A stretch of 64,000 bases of DNA. Origin: Opisthorchis felineus. Its lineage: Eukaryota; Platyhelminthes; Trematoda; Opisthorchiida; Opisthorchiidae. Where the stretch lies: positions 15,499 through 79,498 of the forward strand of contig SJOL01001184.1 of the NCBI GenBank assembly GCA_004794785.1, given 5' to 3'. Position numbers and translations under genes: made by a program. The notes beneath the pieces are model-generated. The model searched no databases, was not told the origin of the DNA, and worked only from the letters and a program-made list of their open reading frames with translations. This document shows, one piece after another, positions 55,301 through 60,840 of this stretch (positions are counted from its first letter, which is position 1; every line of letters begins with the position of its first letter).

Positions 55301-55774
55301 ATAATACCGTGCCGACGCCCAGATGACGTTGTGTCAAAGGATGGTAGTAAACTTTTGCCTCCTCAATCATGCCAAAAGGTTTACACATGTCTTCCAGATT
55401 TTTATAGCTTATGTTATCATTCAAATTTGAGAAAGTCACTTCCTTTTCTGGTTTCTCACCCACATAATATTCATCAATCTGAAATCCATAGAGTCAAAAC
55501 TATGTATGGAAAAACTTACTTTGAAGCTAGGAATAGGTAGATCAGCAGTCTGACGTTTGCATAGCCCCCGAAAGTGGAAAGAAGGTCTGGGGTCAACTAC
55601 TGGCTCCAAGTCAGGAAGGGTTTGCTGATTGCGAGTTTCAGTGTGGAAGTTAGTACTTACTCCCTCCACAACTCCATCGATGCGATAGAGCTGCATGCGA
55701 TAGGCGGGGTTTATCTCCGGATCCCGCAAAAGCTTGGCAGCAATGAACGAGTGACCTCCAGATGAACCTTCCAT
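11571..55774 (-). CDS. SETD1: SETD1/Set1 histone H3K4 methyltransferase, 16 exons over 44 kb
   Basis: SETD1 is the catalytic subunit of nuclear COMPASS and transfers methyl groups from S-adenosylmethionine to histone H3 lysine 4. Coding exons (5' to 3'): 55774-55520, 55478-55308, 55263-55164, 55125-53942, 44015-43496, 36513-36231, 32391-32079, 31288-31073, 28785-28429, 25759-25598, 25510-24914, 22788-22050, 20225-20061, 19460-19300, 12906-12649, 11744-11571. All splice sites are GT-AG and all phases agree, giving about 1884 residues, within the usual metazoan size. Domain order: N-terminal conserved segment (1-85), RRM (about 90-165), disordered region, a conserved helical segment near 530-565, n-SET (about 1380-1741) with Win motif GCARTQGFY (from 1633), SET (1742 on) with NHSC and YDYKF, and post-[11 protein letters not shown]. 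Introns are 38-44 nt near the start and up to 9.9 kb later. Extra phase-0 exons in large introns cannot be excluded. Confidence 0.95.
12029..12312 (+). repeat. 280-bp dispersed repeat, copy 1
   Basis: This is about 80% alike over its length to 18108-18413 in the same orientation, judged by eye. Landmarks are GTGTAACGG, GATGAGGCATGCGAGTAG, GTCAATGAATATCCAGGAGA and TTCTAATAAACAACTC. The start can fold as a hairpin (CTACT...AGTAG). It lies in the last SETD1 intron. I see no protein and no tRNA-like promoter boxes. Confidence 0.75.
12649..12906 (-). CDS. SETD1: SETD1 exon 15: core of the SET domain
   Basis: The exon has 86 codons and is phase 0 at both ends, with acceptor TTTCATAG and donor GTAGGT. 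It opens [11 protein letters not shown], matching the family junction QLK-FRKKKLKFCKS. It contains the SAM-binding AWGL segment, EMVIEYVGQ, the SYLFRIDDD strand and INHSCQ. The residue after NHSC is Gln where SETD1 relatives usually have Asn. The frame does not begin at the internal ATG; it runs in from exon 14. Confidence 0.97.
13604..15100. other. intron 14 stretch, no supported feature
   Basis: Open frames on both strands near 13604-13923 and 14060-14690 have no recognisable domain. I see no clear repeat boundary. Confidence 0.3.
15110..16075 (-). mobile_element. LINE fragment (RT and C-terminal part)
   Basis: Read on the - strand, 16069-15725 has reverse transcriptase pieces ([37 protein letters not shown]). 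Positions 15544-15314 have the downstream LINE segment ([35 protein letters not shown]). Frameshifts and stops are frequent. The family is the one at 27.3-27.7 kb and 34.4-35.9 kb. Confidence 0.75.
16080..18107. other. intron 14 stretch with a possible LINE 3'UTR remnant
   Basis: The stretch at 17176-17238 (GAACGAAGCATCAATACTGAACACTG...) resembles 35885-35935 and 61612-61665, which follow or flank LINE sequence. It is probably a LINE 3' untranslated remnant. I see nothing else I can assign. Confidence 0.4.
18108..18413 (+). repeat. 280-bp dispersed repeat, copy 2
   Basis: This is the second copy of the element at 12029-12312, in the same orientation, with small insertions (for example CGTTCGACAAGAAGATG near 18280). 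It lies in SETD1 intron 14. Confidence 0.75.
18414..19299. other. intron 14 stretch, nothing assigned
   Basis: Short overlapping + strand frames at 18518-18793 are pyrimidine-rich and show no domain. I see no repeat family or RNA gene. Confidence 0.3.
19300..19460 (-). CDS. SETD1: SETD1 exon 14: end of n-SET
   Basis: The acceptor is TTGCTTGCAG and the donor AAG|GTAGTC. The exon encodes [23 protein letters not shown] and DLLKFNQLK. The last motif is the conserved end of the n-SET region directly before SET. The first two bases complete an Ala codon begun in exon 13. Confidence 0.93.
20061..20225 (-). CDS. SETD1: SETD1 exon 13: Win motif and n-SET
   Basis: The acceptor is CCGTCTCCAG. The first two bases complete the Gly codon left by exon 12, giving [13 protein letters not shown], which aligns with the WDR5-interaction (Win) motif GCARSEGFY of human SETD1 proteins. 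The arginine that inserts into WDR5 is residue about 1636. The remainder ([18 protein letters not shown]...) is less conserved. The donor G|GTGTGA is weak but the phase fits exon 14. Confidence 0.92.
20236..20385 (-). repeat. tRNA-derived SINE, decayed
   Basis: On the - strand it runs from a damaged A-box region through GGTTCGAACCC-like sequence (GGGTTCGAACCACGG on +, about 20333-20347) to the family 3' end GTTACAGCTGAACGATT and an AT-rich tail. It lies just upstream of exon 13, in the sense of SETD1. Confidence 0.75.
21480..21930 (-). mobile_element. LINE fragment, C-terminal part
   Basis: The - strand shows broken pieces of the LINE segment after RT ([16 protein letters not shown]..., VKLCF). 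The + strand has TAGCCTGGTACGCACGTCCTTTGA, also present in similar form at 15319 and 27457 in the two sister copies. Confidence 0.5.
22050..22788 (-). CDS. SETD1: SETD1 exon 12: start of n-SET plus low-complexity insert
   Basis: The acceptor is TTTATTCAG and the donor G|GTATGT. It begins [20 protein letters not shown], which aligns with the family's [22 protein letters not shown]. It then carries a Trp/Cys-rich stretch and a long Ser-rich segment ([17 protein letters not shown]) that is probably disordered and lineage-specific. It ends IHSSG, joining exon 13 to form the Win motif. Of the open frame on this strand, only the part down to 22050 is coding. Confidence 0.92.
23300..23650 (-). mobile_element. 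LINE 3' tail
   Basis: On the - strand this is the tail region of the LINE family ([26 protein letters not shown]...). It ends in the GAT-rich terminus seen as CATCATCATCAGCTG on + at about 23302. Confidence 0.75.
23651..24830. other. intron 11 stretch, nothing assigned
   Basis: AT-rich sequence with no long open frame on either strand and no repeat that I recognise. Confidence 0.4.
24914..25510 (-). CDS. SETD1: SETD1 exon 11: charged linker before n-SET
   Basis: 199 codons, phase 0 at both ends, acceptor TGCTGCTGCAG, donor TAT|GTGAGC. Content: [20 protein letters not shown], a Ser/Arg/Asp-rich middle, and a closing acidic PRSPEEEEY that joins exon 12 just as the family's [13 protein letters not shown] runs. 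The strand's open frame extends beyond both splice sites; those ends are intronic. Confidence 0.9.
25598..25759 (-). CDS. SETD1: SETD1 exon 10
   Basis: 54 codons, phase 0 at both ends, acceptor TTTCTTTTAACAG, donor GAT|GTAAGC, separated from exon 11 by an 87-nt intron. It encodes a charged, probably disordered segment ([16 protein letters not shown]...[17 protein letters not shown]). I see no domain. The assignment rests on splice sites, phase and position between flanking exons. Confidence 0.85.
25760..27220. other. intron 9 stretch, nothing assigned
   Basis: Short frames on both strands, such as 26256-26504 on -, show no domain. I see no clear repeat boundaries. Confidence 0.3.
27230..27700 (-). 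mobile_element. LINE fragment, C-terminal part
   Basis: The - strand reads [54 protein letters not shown] and YQATVQ. This is the typical segment after RT in the LINE family also seen at 15.1-16.1 kb. It is followed by damage and loss of the 3' end. Confidence 0.78.
28429..28785 (-). CDS. SETD1: SETD1 exon 9
   Basis: About 119 codons, phase 0 at both ends, donor ACT|GTGAGT. The acceptor is either CATAG at 28786 or, three bases later, AGCAG. It encodes a Ser/Arg-rich disordered segment ([55 protein letters not shown]). I see no known domain, but the frame is open throughout and chains in phase to its neighbours. Confidence 0.85.
28786..29240. other. intron 8 stretch, nothing assigned
   Basis: AT-rich and without a supported frame. 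It leads into the SINE at 29244. Confidence 0.4.
29244..29425 (-). repeat. tRNA-derived SINE, nearly full length
   Basis: The - strand copy starts GGGGGCGAGATGGCTCAGTG (A box TGGCTCAGTGG), then GTAGTTCGAACCCGACC (B box GTTCGAACCC), then the body to the 3' end GGTGCTACAGCTGAATG. The tRNA-like 5' half with both polymerase III boxes explains the [13 protein letters not shown] peptide on the other reading. Confidence 0.9.
29430..31072. other. intron 8 stretch with an unassigned 90-codon + frame
   Basis: Positions 29960-30232 (+) encode a Lys-rich 90-residue frame ([17 protein letters not shown], [17 protein letters not shown]). It matches nothing I know and may be chance or old element sequence. 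I see nothing else. Confidence 0.25.
31073..31288 (-). CDS. SETD1: SETD1 exon 8: AT-hook-like basic exon
   Basis: 72 codons, phase 0 at both ends. The acceptor is CGCGAATTTCTTCAG and the donor CCT|GTAAGT, both strong. It encodes [17 protein letters not shown], which contains the GRP core of an AT-hook, then [16 protein letters not shown] and [21 protein letters not shown]. The acidic/serine composition of the ends suits the neighbouring exons. It is missed by start-to-stop ORF scanning because the longest frame there is a different one. It is supported by splice sites, frame and composition, not by homology I can recall. Confidence 0.72.
31300..32070. other. intron 7, nothing assigned
   Basis: No supported frame and no repeat that I recognise. 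Confidence 0.4.
32079..32391 (-). CDS. SETD1: SETD1 exon 7: serine-rich acidic segment
   Basis: The acceptor is CACGTTTTTACCAG and the donor CAG|GTTAGC. The first base completes a Ser codon from exon 6, and the exon reads [16 protein letters not shown], then a long Ser/Glu-rich stretch to SLSSADEQ. Such low-complexity acidic tracts are usual between the RRM and n-SET of SETD1 proteins. Confidence 0.88.
32400..34390. other. intron 6 stretch, nothing assigned
   Basis: Frames at 33386-33580 (-) and 33911-34351 (+) show no domain. No repeat family is recognised. Confidence 0.35.
34400..35940 (+). mobile_element. LINE with endonuclease end and reverse transcriptase, split by a SINE
   Basis: In order on +: the endonuclease end ([21 protein letters not shown] at 34620-34680), the linker, a SINE insert (34820-34940), then RT ([63 protein letters not shown], a decayed ADD catalytic motif near 35745). 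It ends in 3' untranslated sequence near 35940. Stops and frameshifts make it dead. This is the most readable RT of its family in the window. Confidence 0.85.
34820..34940 (-). repeat. tRNA-derived SINE, 3'-truncated, inside a LINE
   Basis: On - it starts GGGGGGCTGGATGGCTCAGT, with the B box GTTCGAACCCGACC (with changes), and stops within the body, where LINE coding resumes. It cuts the LINE frame after SYWDEIL, so it is younger than that LINE. Confidence 0.82.
36231..36513 (-). CDS. SETD1: SETD1 exon 6: Arg/Ser-rich segment
   Basis: The acceptor is CTGCGTTTGATAG and the donor AG|GTTAGC. Two bases complete the Ala codon from exon 5 ([14 protein letters not shown]). The body is RS-like ([31 protein letters not shown]). 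It ends with two bases of a Ser codon completed by exon 7. The - strand frame extends past both ends into intron. Confidence 0.9.
36520..37350. other. intron 5 stretch with dispersed repeat pieces
   Basis: Positions 36780-36830 and 37045-37115 resemble sequences at 165-215 and 2262-2290 (TCACCTGGAACCCAGCTGAA-like and GAGTTTTCAGCAACCTTATG-like). The open frame at 36909-37139 (+) lies over these repeats and is probably not a gene. Confidence 0.4.
37360..37892 (+). CDS. possible nested two-exon gene, unknown product
   Basis: Two open blocks on the strand opposite SETD1 join in phase. Block 37360-37506 follows a TTGTTGCAG acceptor and ends at a GTAAGT donor ([17 protein letters not shown]). A 59-nt intron ends TTTGTTTTGGCTGAG. 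Block 37566-37892 ([52 protein letters not shown]) runs to a TAG. I do not recognise the family. The start and any upstream exons are unknown. It could be a nested host gene, an exon of an element, or chance. Confidence 0.3.
37900..38455. other. intron 5 stretch, nothing assigned
   Basis: No supported frame or repeat family. Confidence 0.4.
38460..38630 (-). repeat. tRNA-derived SINE
   Basis: On + it reads TCGTTCAGCTGTAACACC at the start and CATCTCGCCCC at the end, that is, a - strand copy with its tRNA-like head at 38630. The B box is altered (GTTCGAACTCG on -) and a few bases near the head are lost. Confidence 0.88.
38640..40740. other. intron 5 stretch with a possible LTR-element remnant
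   Basis: Around 39640-39740 the - strand reads [14 protein letters not shown], resembling the TPYHPQGNG motif at the end of a Gypsy-type integrase core, but nothing around it confirms this. The rest shows no supported feature. Confidence 0.3.
40740..41400 (+). mobile_element. LINE 3' end
   Basis: Frame 40597-41034 reads [40 protein letters not shown] and [14 protein letters not shown], then the family tail ([20 protein letters not shown]) and a GAT-rich terminus (TTGATGATGATGACG near 41382). A 17-bp segment (ATGTCAATGGTTAAAGA) is tandemly doubled at about 41108-41142. Confidence 0.82.
41540..42075 (+). mobile_element. LINE fragment, end of RT
   Basis: Reads [14 protein letters not shown] (the YADD catalytic motif, about 41685), then [11 protein letters not shown] and [13 protein letters not shown], with stops and gaps. 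It is a decayed LINE piece lying just downstream of the copy ending at 41400. Confidence 0.65.
42478..42665 (-). repeat. tRNA-derived SINE with ATT tail
   Basis: A - strand copy: tRNA-like head at 42665, B box GGTTCGAACCC, 3' end ACAACTGAACGA followed by an ATT repeat (ATAATAATAA on + at 42480-42490). Confidence 0.88.
42670..43490. other. intron 5 stretch, nothing assigned
   Basis: Contains a GAT-rich low-complexity patch around 42895-42970. I see no domain in the + frames at 42677-43031 and 43205-43399. Confidence 0.35.
43496..44015 (-). CDS. SETD1: SETD1 exon 5
   Basis: Acceptor CCTATCCCATCAG (44016-44028), donor CCAG|GTCAGA. 173 codons plus one base: [20 protein letters not shown], a Thr/Ser-rich stretch, [11 protein letters not shown], a Pro-rich basic part ([17 protein letters not shown]), and a Ser/Asp repeat ([16 protein letters not shown]). 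Disordered, with no domain. The first frame-initiating codon inside it (43922) is not a start; the exon runs in from exon 4. Confidence 0.9.
44100..45700 (+). mobile_element. Penelope-like retroelement, 5'-truncated and broken
   Basis: The reverse transcriptase end carries [14 protein letters not shown] (catalytic YVDD at 44263-44274), then [13 protein letters not shown]. An in-frame TAG near 44438 and frameshifts follow. Downstream, 44777-44990 encodes a GIY-YIG endonuclease ([29 protein letters not shown]), the hallmark combination of Penelope-like elements. Most of RT is missing at the 5' side. The 3' part to about 45700 is weakly coding. It lies in SETD1 intron 4, antisense, about 100-250 bp from exon 5. 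Confidence 0.85.
45710..46520. other. intron 4 stretch with an unassigned - frame
   Basis: 46480-46058 (-) is an open frame of 140 codons ([20 protein letters not shown]...). I cannot place it. It could be the edge of a retroelement. Confidence 0.3.
46530..48060 (+). mobile_element. CR1/Jockey-like LINE, reverse transcriptase remnant
   Basis: The 47130-47590 part reads [53 protein letters not shown] and [11 protein letters not shown]. These are RT blocks of a different LINE type from the others here (SAGVPQGS-type motif). The catalytic ADD is decayed. Weak coding remnants lie on either side. Many stops; dead. Confidence 0.7.
48480..49420 (+). mobile_element. LINE remnant, start of RT
   Basis: 48715-48990 reads in shifting frames [48 protein letters not shown], the typical entry of LINE RT. 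49130-49300 holds [20 protein letters not shown]. Strongly decayed. Confidence 0.7.
49708..49907 (-). repeat. tRNA-derived SINE, best-preserved copy
   Basis: On - from 49907: GGGGCGAGATGGCTCAGTGG (A box), then GAATTTACTGACCGAAAGGT, B box GGTTCGAACCCGACC, the body, GCACCGAAAGGGTGCTACAG (a short hairpin), CTGAACGATT and an (ATT)n tail. About 180 bp without the tail. The shape is that of a polymerase III-transcribed SINE that depends on LINE machinery. Confidence 0.92.
50039..50366 (-). other. unassigned 109-codon frame starting at a splice acceptor
   Basis: On - the frame begins just after CTTAATTTTTGCAG in phase 0 and reads [58 protein letters not shown] to a TGA at 50039. I do not know the family and see no donor site inside. 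It lies in SETD1 intron 4, which is a phase-0 intron, so it could act as an alternative last exon, or be element sequence. Confidence 0.25.
50640..52010 (-). mobile_element. LINE fragment, endonuclease domain
   Basis: On - from about 52000: [10 protein letters not shown] (start of an APE-type endonuclease), then about 51540 [15 protein letters not shown] (the GDFNAQ active-site block) and, further on, [20 protein letters not shown]. Frames are broken. RT is absent. The GC-rich R3 repeat adjoins its 5' end at 52027. Confidence 0.65.
52027..52270 (+). repeat. GC-rich repeat R3, copy 2
   Basis: Shares CAGAAGGCACTTTTTGAGTAG-like and GGCCAACCGTTGGGCGACCG sequence with 61160-61265. It lies immediately 5' of the LINE endonuclease remnant that is on the opposite strand. 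Confidence 0.7.
52272..52317. repeat. (AT)n microsatellite
   Basis: An uninterrupted run of about 22 AT units directly following the R3 repeat. Confidence 0.95.
52330..53930. other. intron 4 stretch with unassigned frames
   Basis: 52931-53260 (-) and 53354-53695 (+) are open frames with protein-like composition ([40 protein letters not shown]). They probably belong to a repeat, but I cannot name it. An AAT microsatellite lies at about 53722-53749. Confidence 0.35.
53942..55125 (-). CDS. SETD1: SETD1 exon 4: long disordered exon with conserved end
   Basis: 1184 nt. Acceptor ATTTTCATTCCAG; donor AAG|GTAAGT. It starts [15 protein letters not shown], running in from the RRM, so the ATG at 55093 is not the start. 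Most of it is Ser/Pro/Thr-rich, with [13 protein letters not shown] near the middle. The end, [20 protein letters not shown] plus [14 protein letters not shown] (residues about 530-565), matches the conserved segment that vertebrate SETD1 proteins carry (DLTRRMVEGVAFRAFDQWW). This is a strong family diagnostic. Confidence 0.95.
55164..55263 (-). CDS. SETD1: SETD1 exon 3: second half of RRM
   Basis: 100 nt. Acceptor CACTCAG, donor CTTG|GTGGGT. It reads [18 protein letters not shown] and [16 protein letters not shown], matching the family's [20 protein letters not shown] and VMGNIIHAQLD. It is too short to appear as an ORF, but it is required to complete the RRM. Confidence 0.93.
55308..55478 (-). 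CDS. SETD1: SETD1 exon 2: first half of RRM
   Basis: 57 codons, phase 0 at both ends. Acceptor TATGGATTTCAG, donor ACG|GTATTA. It reads [37 protein letters not shown] and [10 protein letters not shown]. The RNP-like EVTF block and the HLG turn align with human SETD1A/B. It is followed by a 44-nt intron. Confidence 0.95.
55520..55774 (-). CDS. SETD1: SETD1 exon 1 (coding start)
   Basis: 85 codons from the ATG at 55774, donor AAA|GTAAGT, then a 41-nt intron. Content: [47 protein letters not shown], and [10 protein letters not shown], matching the human N terminus (KLIVDPAL..., YRYDG, ...DFSLPVPKFK). The start was chosen because it gives the usual short leader before the conserved block. The frame is open for four more codons upstream to a splice acceptor, so a longer N terminus is possible but unlikely. 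Confidence 0.92.
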
Positions 55775-55785
55775 TTTGGTAGGAA

Positions 55786-55805
55786 CCTGAGAACAAATAA
55801 AAGCA
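55786..55805 (-). promoter_or_regulatory. splice acceptor before the SETD1 start (cis or spliced-leader)
   Basis: On - TTTTATTTGTTCTCAG is followed by 12 nt and then the ATG. With only 12 nt between acceptor and start codon, a spliced-leader acceptor fits well. A normal 5'UTR intron is the alternative. Confidence 0.5.
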
Positions 55806-55809
55806 GGTT

Positions 55810-57440
55810 GTGAGCAGACGATTAAGTTGTAAGGCGGCCGTCAAAGCCGAGTTTAAATTACGGTAAGCGATGATAGGTGCACGGAACACACTGAATCATC
55901 GATACCCTCCTCGCAAATCCAGAGCTTTACATCGTAACATCCGTGGTTGGAAGAATAACATTCGCTTAGTACACTGTCTTCAATCATATCCCATCCTATC
56001 TGTTCTCCTAACTTACGGAAAAACGTGGGAACAATGACCTCTGCCATATCTGCTCTTTGTACCAATACCCTATTCGTAAACGTATGTTTTGCCCAGTCCT
56101 CTGTATGTACCTAGATTGTTGCCCGCCATATCCCCAAAGTTTTGCCCCGAAATCTCCCACCAGCTATGGCAGTTAAGCACCATTATGTATTGCTGGTATT
56201 TTGTTGTCAATGTTGATGATGACTCCCTCCGGCAAATTATTGGATTTTCGATGTACAAATCGGTCCCCCAACGGCAATGGCACAGCTGAACTATCCTACG
56301 AGCTGGAATTCATCTGTACACATATCCCCATGTCTCGACCCCACTTCTGAACAATGTCTTCGGCTATTTCAATGCCCACATACCTGATTGCCCTGCTTAC
56401 CTGTGAGACACTGACGAATCTGGTTTGGAGACCACCAAAGGTTACCTCAACCTTTTCCGTTCATAACCACCATTCTTATGTGTGATGTTAATTTATCGAA
56501 TGTCTCTATTCTCATCTCAATGATCCATATCTCATTATATACTAGTGAGTCCCCAGTTCCCACATGCACTCCCGACAACTGTCACTACCTGATCCCAATC
56601 AATTTCCCCCGCCAGCTCCCCAGGTGAAAACCCGGGGTCGGTTCGCATTGGCGTCTTGAGGTTCTGCTCAACATGACCAAATTACGAGCCTCCAGTGTGC
56701 AGCACTTCCTACCATGATCTAACTAGGCAATGAAACTACCACTGCCCCAAGTAAATCGTTACGTAGCCTTCCCGTCACTGTACATCTACGATGAGCGAAC
56801 AAAATTAAGGAGCCCTGAATCACTGCAATCTCGCACGCGGTTCCAAGGAGAACTGCCCAATTGACTACTAAGCCGCCGCGGCGTGACGGAGTGTAGCTGA
56901 CACCAAAGATCTTATAACACTGTCACCACCACTATCATTATCACGAAAAGCGGAGCCATCACCAGCAGTAGTATCACGAGCAACGATAGACGGGTGCTTA
57001 AATGCCTTGGTAAATCGTAAAAAAAGAGGAGTGCGGGTATAGTACAAAAAGCTGTCCCTAAGGGAAATGGACAAGAGATACTGAAGCACATAGAAACTTC
57101 CAACAGTATGGGGAAAATCGCATTTGTGTTGTGCAACAGTGTAAGAACACTGAGTAACCTGTGACCTGTGAGTAACCTCTGCTGTGAATTGTTATTTTAC
57201 TATCAATTATGCTGTGATCTCCAAGTGCGCCGCAAGTGAGCTGAGTGAGAATGGGTGTCATTCATTAGCTCTGGCTGGCTGGTAAGGTACACTTCTCCCG
57301 GAGGCGAATAAACTAAGCAAGCATTGATCGAGTACTTAATCTCCACTCCCAAAGGGAGTGTCAATACCGACAGCGTCGAAAGAATGAGATAGCCTTACTG
57401 CGTTGGTATACGGGGTATGGGTATTTCCAATGTATTTTCA
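55810..57440. other. upstream flank of SETD1, nothing assigned
   Basis: No supported coding region or repeat family. A promoter is expected somewhere here or further up, but I see no motif that places it. Confidence 0.35.
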
Positions 57441-57459
57441 CTATCGCCCTCTAAGACAA

Positions 57460-60400
57460 CGATATCATCATCATCTTCATCTTCATCACCATCATCATCA
57501 TCATTGTCAGCTGTAAGAACAGCGTACTTGTCGTACAGTGGTTGTAGCTGTCACAATTTCGTTCATCGATGATTTGAGGAGGTGGGGTAGGTAGCTGCGC
57601 ATTGGAGGAGGGAGCTGATATAGTGGTGCGTAAATACAGCACTTTCAGTGGACTTTTAAGTGGGAAGGTTGGGAAGGGAGCTATGCATTGAAGGCAATAG
57701 CTTGGATGCACGAACGCCATAGAGGGCGCGACTGGGCCATGTCTGACAATGTCTCTGACCATTGATGTGGCCCATCTCGGGGTCCCCATCTAGGGAGACG
57801 ATTATGACCAGCGCAGCTGTTTGCTGGTAATGGCTTTTATACTTCGCTGCTAAGTCGTTGTTTGACCGCCTCTGGCTCGTTTCCACCCTTCATGTGGTTG
57901 TGCGAAAAGAACCTTTCGAGGAAGTCGGTCGACTGGTATACAGAGCACGTGGCCAAGCCAGCCCAACCTATGCAGTGTGATCAGATCGTCTATTGTGGGT
58001 GAGTTATTTCTTCCGAATACCATTCCACGAATTTCAGCAGTGCTGATTCGGTGTTCCAACCAGACTCTGGCAATGCTCCGACGACATCGATGGTCAAACA
58101 CTAAAAGTCTTTTGATATCCTCGGCGAGCAGCGGCCAGGTCTCTGACCCGTATAGCAGTATGGATCGCACCGCAGCATCGTAAATTCGACTCTTGACAGA
58201 TAAGTTGATGACACACCGAAGCCACAGGTGACGAATGTTCACAAAAGCTGTTCTGGTCTTCTTATCCGGATGAAAATATCACCTCTCGCGAGACCACCCG
58301 GGCTGATACAGCTACCCAGGTAGACAAACCTGTCTACTACTTCAGGCAGCTCACCAACAAGCATTAGGCTAGGGTTCGGGCCTACCCAGTCTTGCAGTAG
58401 CACTTTACACGTTGCAGTTATGAGGCGCATGCCAAATCGTGAGGCAGAATTACTTAGGATATTTAATATTGTTTGCATTACCACGGCGTCAGATTTAAAA
58501 AGAGCTATGTCGTCTGTGTACTCGATATCTGTGAGCAAATGTCCCTAGAGCACTTCGACCCCACAGGCAATAGAGCCTGATAGTGAATCTTCCATAGTCG
58601 TATCAGTGACGAAGTTGAAGAGGAAAGGTGAAAGAGGACAACCTCAGCTAACACCGCTTGATGCTGTGAACTCAGACGAAAGCAACCCCTAGACCCCCAC
58701 AGGTCCGCGGGAGCTGGCGTACAAAGCCTTAAGGAGGTTCAAGAATTTATGAGGGACACCTTTGCTCCACACTGTAATAGTGCCTGACGGCCCACAGAGT
58801 CAAACGCAGATTTCAGATCAAGGAACACGACCATTTTTTGGTTGCTGGAAGCAGTGTCGCCGTTCCAGAATTTGTCGGAGGGTGAAGATGTGATCGATGC
58901 ATCCTCCTGCAGGATGGAACCCAGCTTGGTCTTCACGGATCTGACTCTCCCTGTGTTCAGTCAACCTTCGAAGGATAAGACCAGAGAGAACCTTCGATGC
59001 TACATCTATCAGGCTGATACCAAGGTTTTCACAGTGTCCGCGCACCCTTTTTGAAGGTAGGAATAACTGTTGACATGCCCCATTCAGAAAGCACTTTCTC
59101 TTCACTCCATATAGCACCAATAAGCTTTGTCAGATGGGTCACCAAGGATTCTCCGCCTTCTTTGAAGGACTGGATACAGACCGTCTAGTCTCGGTGCCTT
59201 CTCACGTTTCAGTGCGGATATTCCGTACTTCATTTCTTCTCCCGATGGGCGATTGAGGTCTATATTCCATTCGCCCGTATGCACTTTACCCACAGGTTGG
59301 GATGCAGGAGGCCAGCTAAACTGTTCTTCGAAGTGTTCGGCCCATCTTTCCAGTCGAAGTTTTTGCGGGAGAATCATTGAGCCGCCTTTTTCACTTATCG
59401 TTTCACTGGCGGCCGCTCTACTAAGGCCAGTCGACTGTATCAGTTGATATGGGGAATAACTGTTTCCCGTAGCAAAAGCCTTCTCCATCTCCCGAGCTTT
59501 CGATGTCCACCAGAGCTCTCGGTCTTTCATTAGGCTCTTCACTATTTGACGTTTGAGGGATCTGCGTGCGCCGTCGTAATCGTTGGCTGCTGGTATGGAT
59601 TTTCTGGTATCAACCATGGATAGCGATCTCGAAGACATCCAGTGGTCTTGTGATCGAATCGGAGACGTCGGACAGACAGCACTGAACGCCACTAGCATAG
59701 CTCTTTTCAGGCTCTTTGCAAAGTTTTTTCCACATGATCACTACTAGCACAGTGTTGGTTTACCGTAGAAAAAGTTGACCTAGCTCAGATCAATACTGTT
59801 GAGCTATAGTAGTTTTTTGAAGATAGAGGATTTGCATGCTTCTTGATTAGTTGCGAGGAGCTGAAGGAAAAAGAACTGTCAAGCGTGTATGCACCATGGC
59901 GTGATCGGAATCAAGTTGTTTGTCCCAGAAAAACGGCAGTCTTGAATTGCGGCTCTCCAACGGTGGCTGATGGCCACGTGATCAAACTGGGTCCACGGTC
60001 GATTTGCAGTTGGTCGCCGCCAGGTTACGTGATGCGAAGGTTTATGCTGAAAGTTCGTAAATGCCAGAAACAGTTCATGATCAGCATACAACTAGAGGAG
60101 TCGCTCTCCGTTGTCTGGGTGGTGAGCATCGAAGCCGGATCGACCGCTCAGATGTTATTCCAAAGAGCTCAGGCGACCGACTGGGGCATTCATATCGTCC
60201 GCAAGTATCACAATGTCAGTGCTTCTTACTCGACGAATGAGCCCGAATAGCTCATTTCTTAGCGTCATAACTGCAGTCCGTTGGGACATAAGCCGATACT
60301 ACAAATAGGCACCGTTTTTTATTCCGAGGGGCGTTGAGCTTGACTGAGCTGGATAACCGGACGGCGCAAAGACGACTGTTCACTGGGATCTAATCCAGCA

Positions 60401-60520
60401 AGGCGCGTTCAGCTCTGGGACTGAGGACAACTCCCACGCCATATATTCCACGTGTCATCGCTTCTGGATCACCGGACACACCGAGGGAGAAATGTGAAAG
60501 ACCTGAGTTTGTCCTTGGCG
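57460..60520 (-). mobile_element. LINE, nearly full length but decayed
   Basis: From 60520 down to 57460 on -: APE endonuclease pieces (STDIVILADDMNAPVGRLSS near 60215; ADHELFLAFTNFQHK and WTQFDHVAISHRW at 60085-59950), the linker (RWAEHFEEQFSWPP, 59360-59310), RT (LGISLIDVASKVLSGLILRR, EDQAGFHPAGGCIDHIFTLR, FLDLKSAFDSVGRQALL, DIEYTDDIALFKSD with the catalytic DD pair), then LYGSETWPLLAEDIKRLLVF, WLEHRISTAEIRGMVFGRNN and a GAT-rich 3' tail (57465-57510). Several frameshifts; not active. It lies upstream of SETD1. Confidence 0.88.
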
Positions 60521-60529
60521 TTCTGAGAT

Positions 60530-60840
60530 GCATAACCACGCTTGCGTCTTGTATGCGTACATCAATTTTAAGGGAGTATAAGGTTTAAGCGAGCATTGCC
60601 TGTTTGCCAATTTGACAGAGTACGGACGTTAAAAGCTCCTATAGAGGAAGGATCTCGAGGATTTAGCGAAGTGTTATTTTGTTTACTATTAGTAGGCAGC
60701 GAGGAGCATAAGGCCCTTCGGTCAGATAACCGACAGTCAAGTTACCCAGTGACGTTTGCTTCTGTGGTGGGAAGGGGTTGGGGAGGGACATCGGTGAACA
60801 CAGAACTGTGCGGGCAAATGATACTTCCCGGTTGCCCAGG
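60530..60840. other. spacer between LINE endonuclease and R3 repeat
   Basis: No separate feature. Probably the 5' untranslated part of the LINE on the - strand. Confidence 0.4.

Noticed and set aside
59843..60250. 135-codon + strand frame upstream of SETD1 as a gene
   Set aside because: It is the antisense of the LINE endonuclease read on the - strand.
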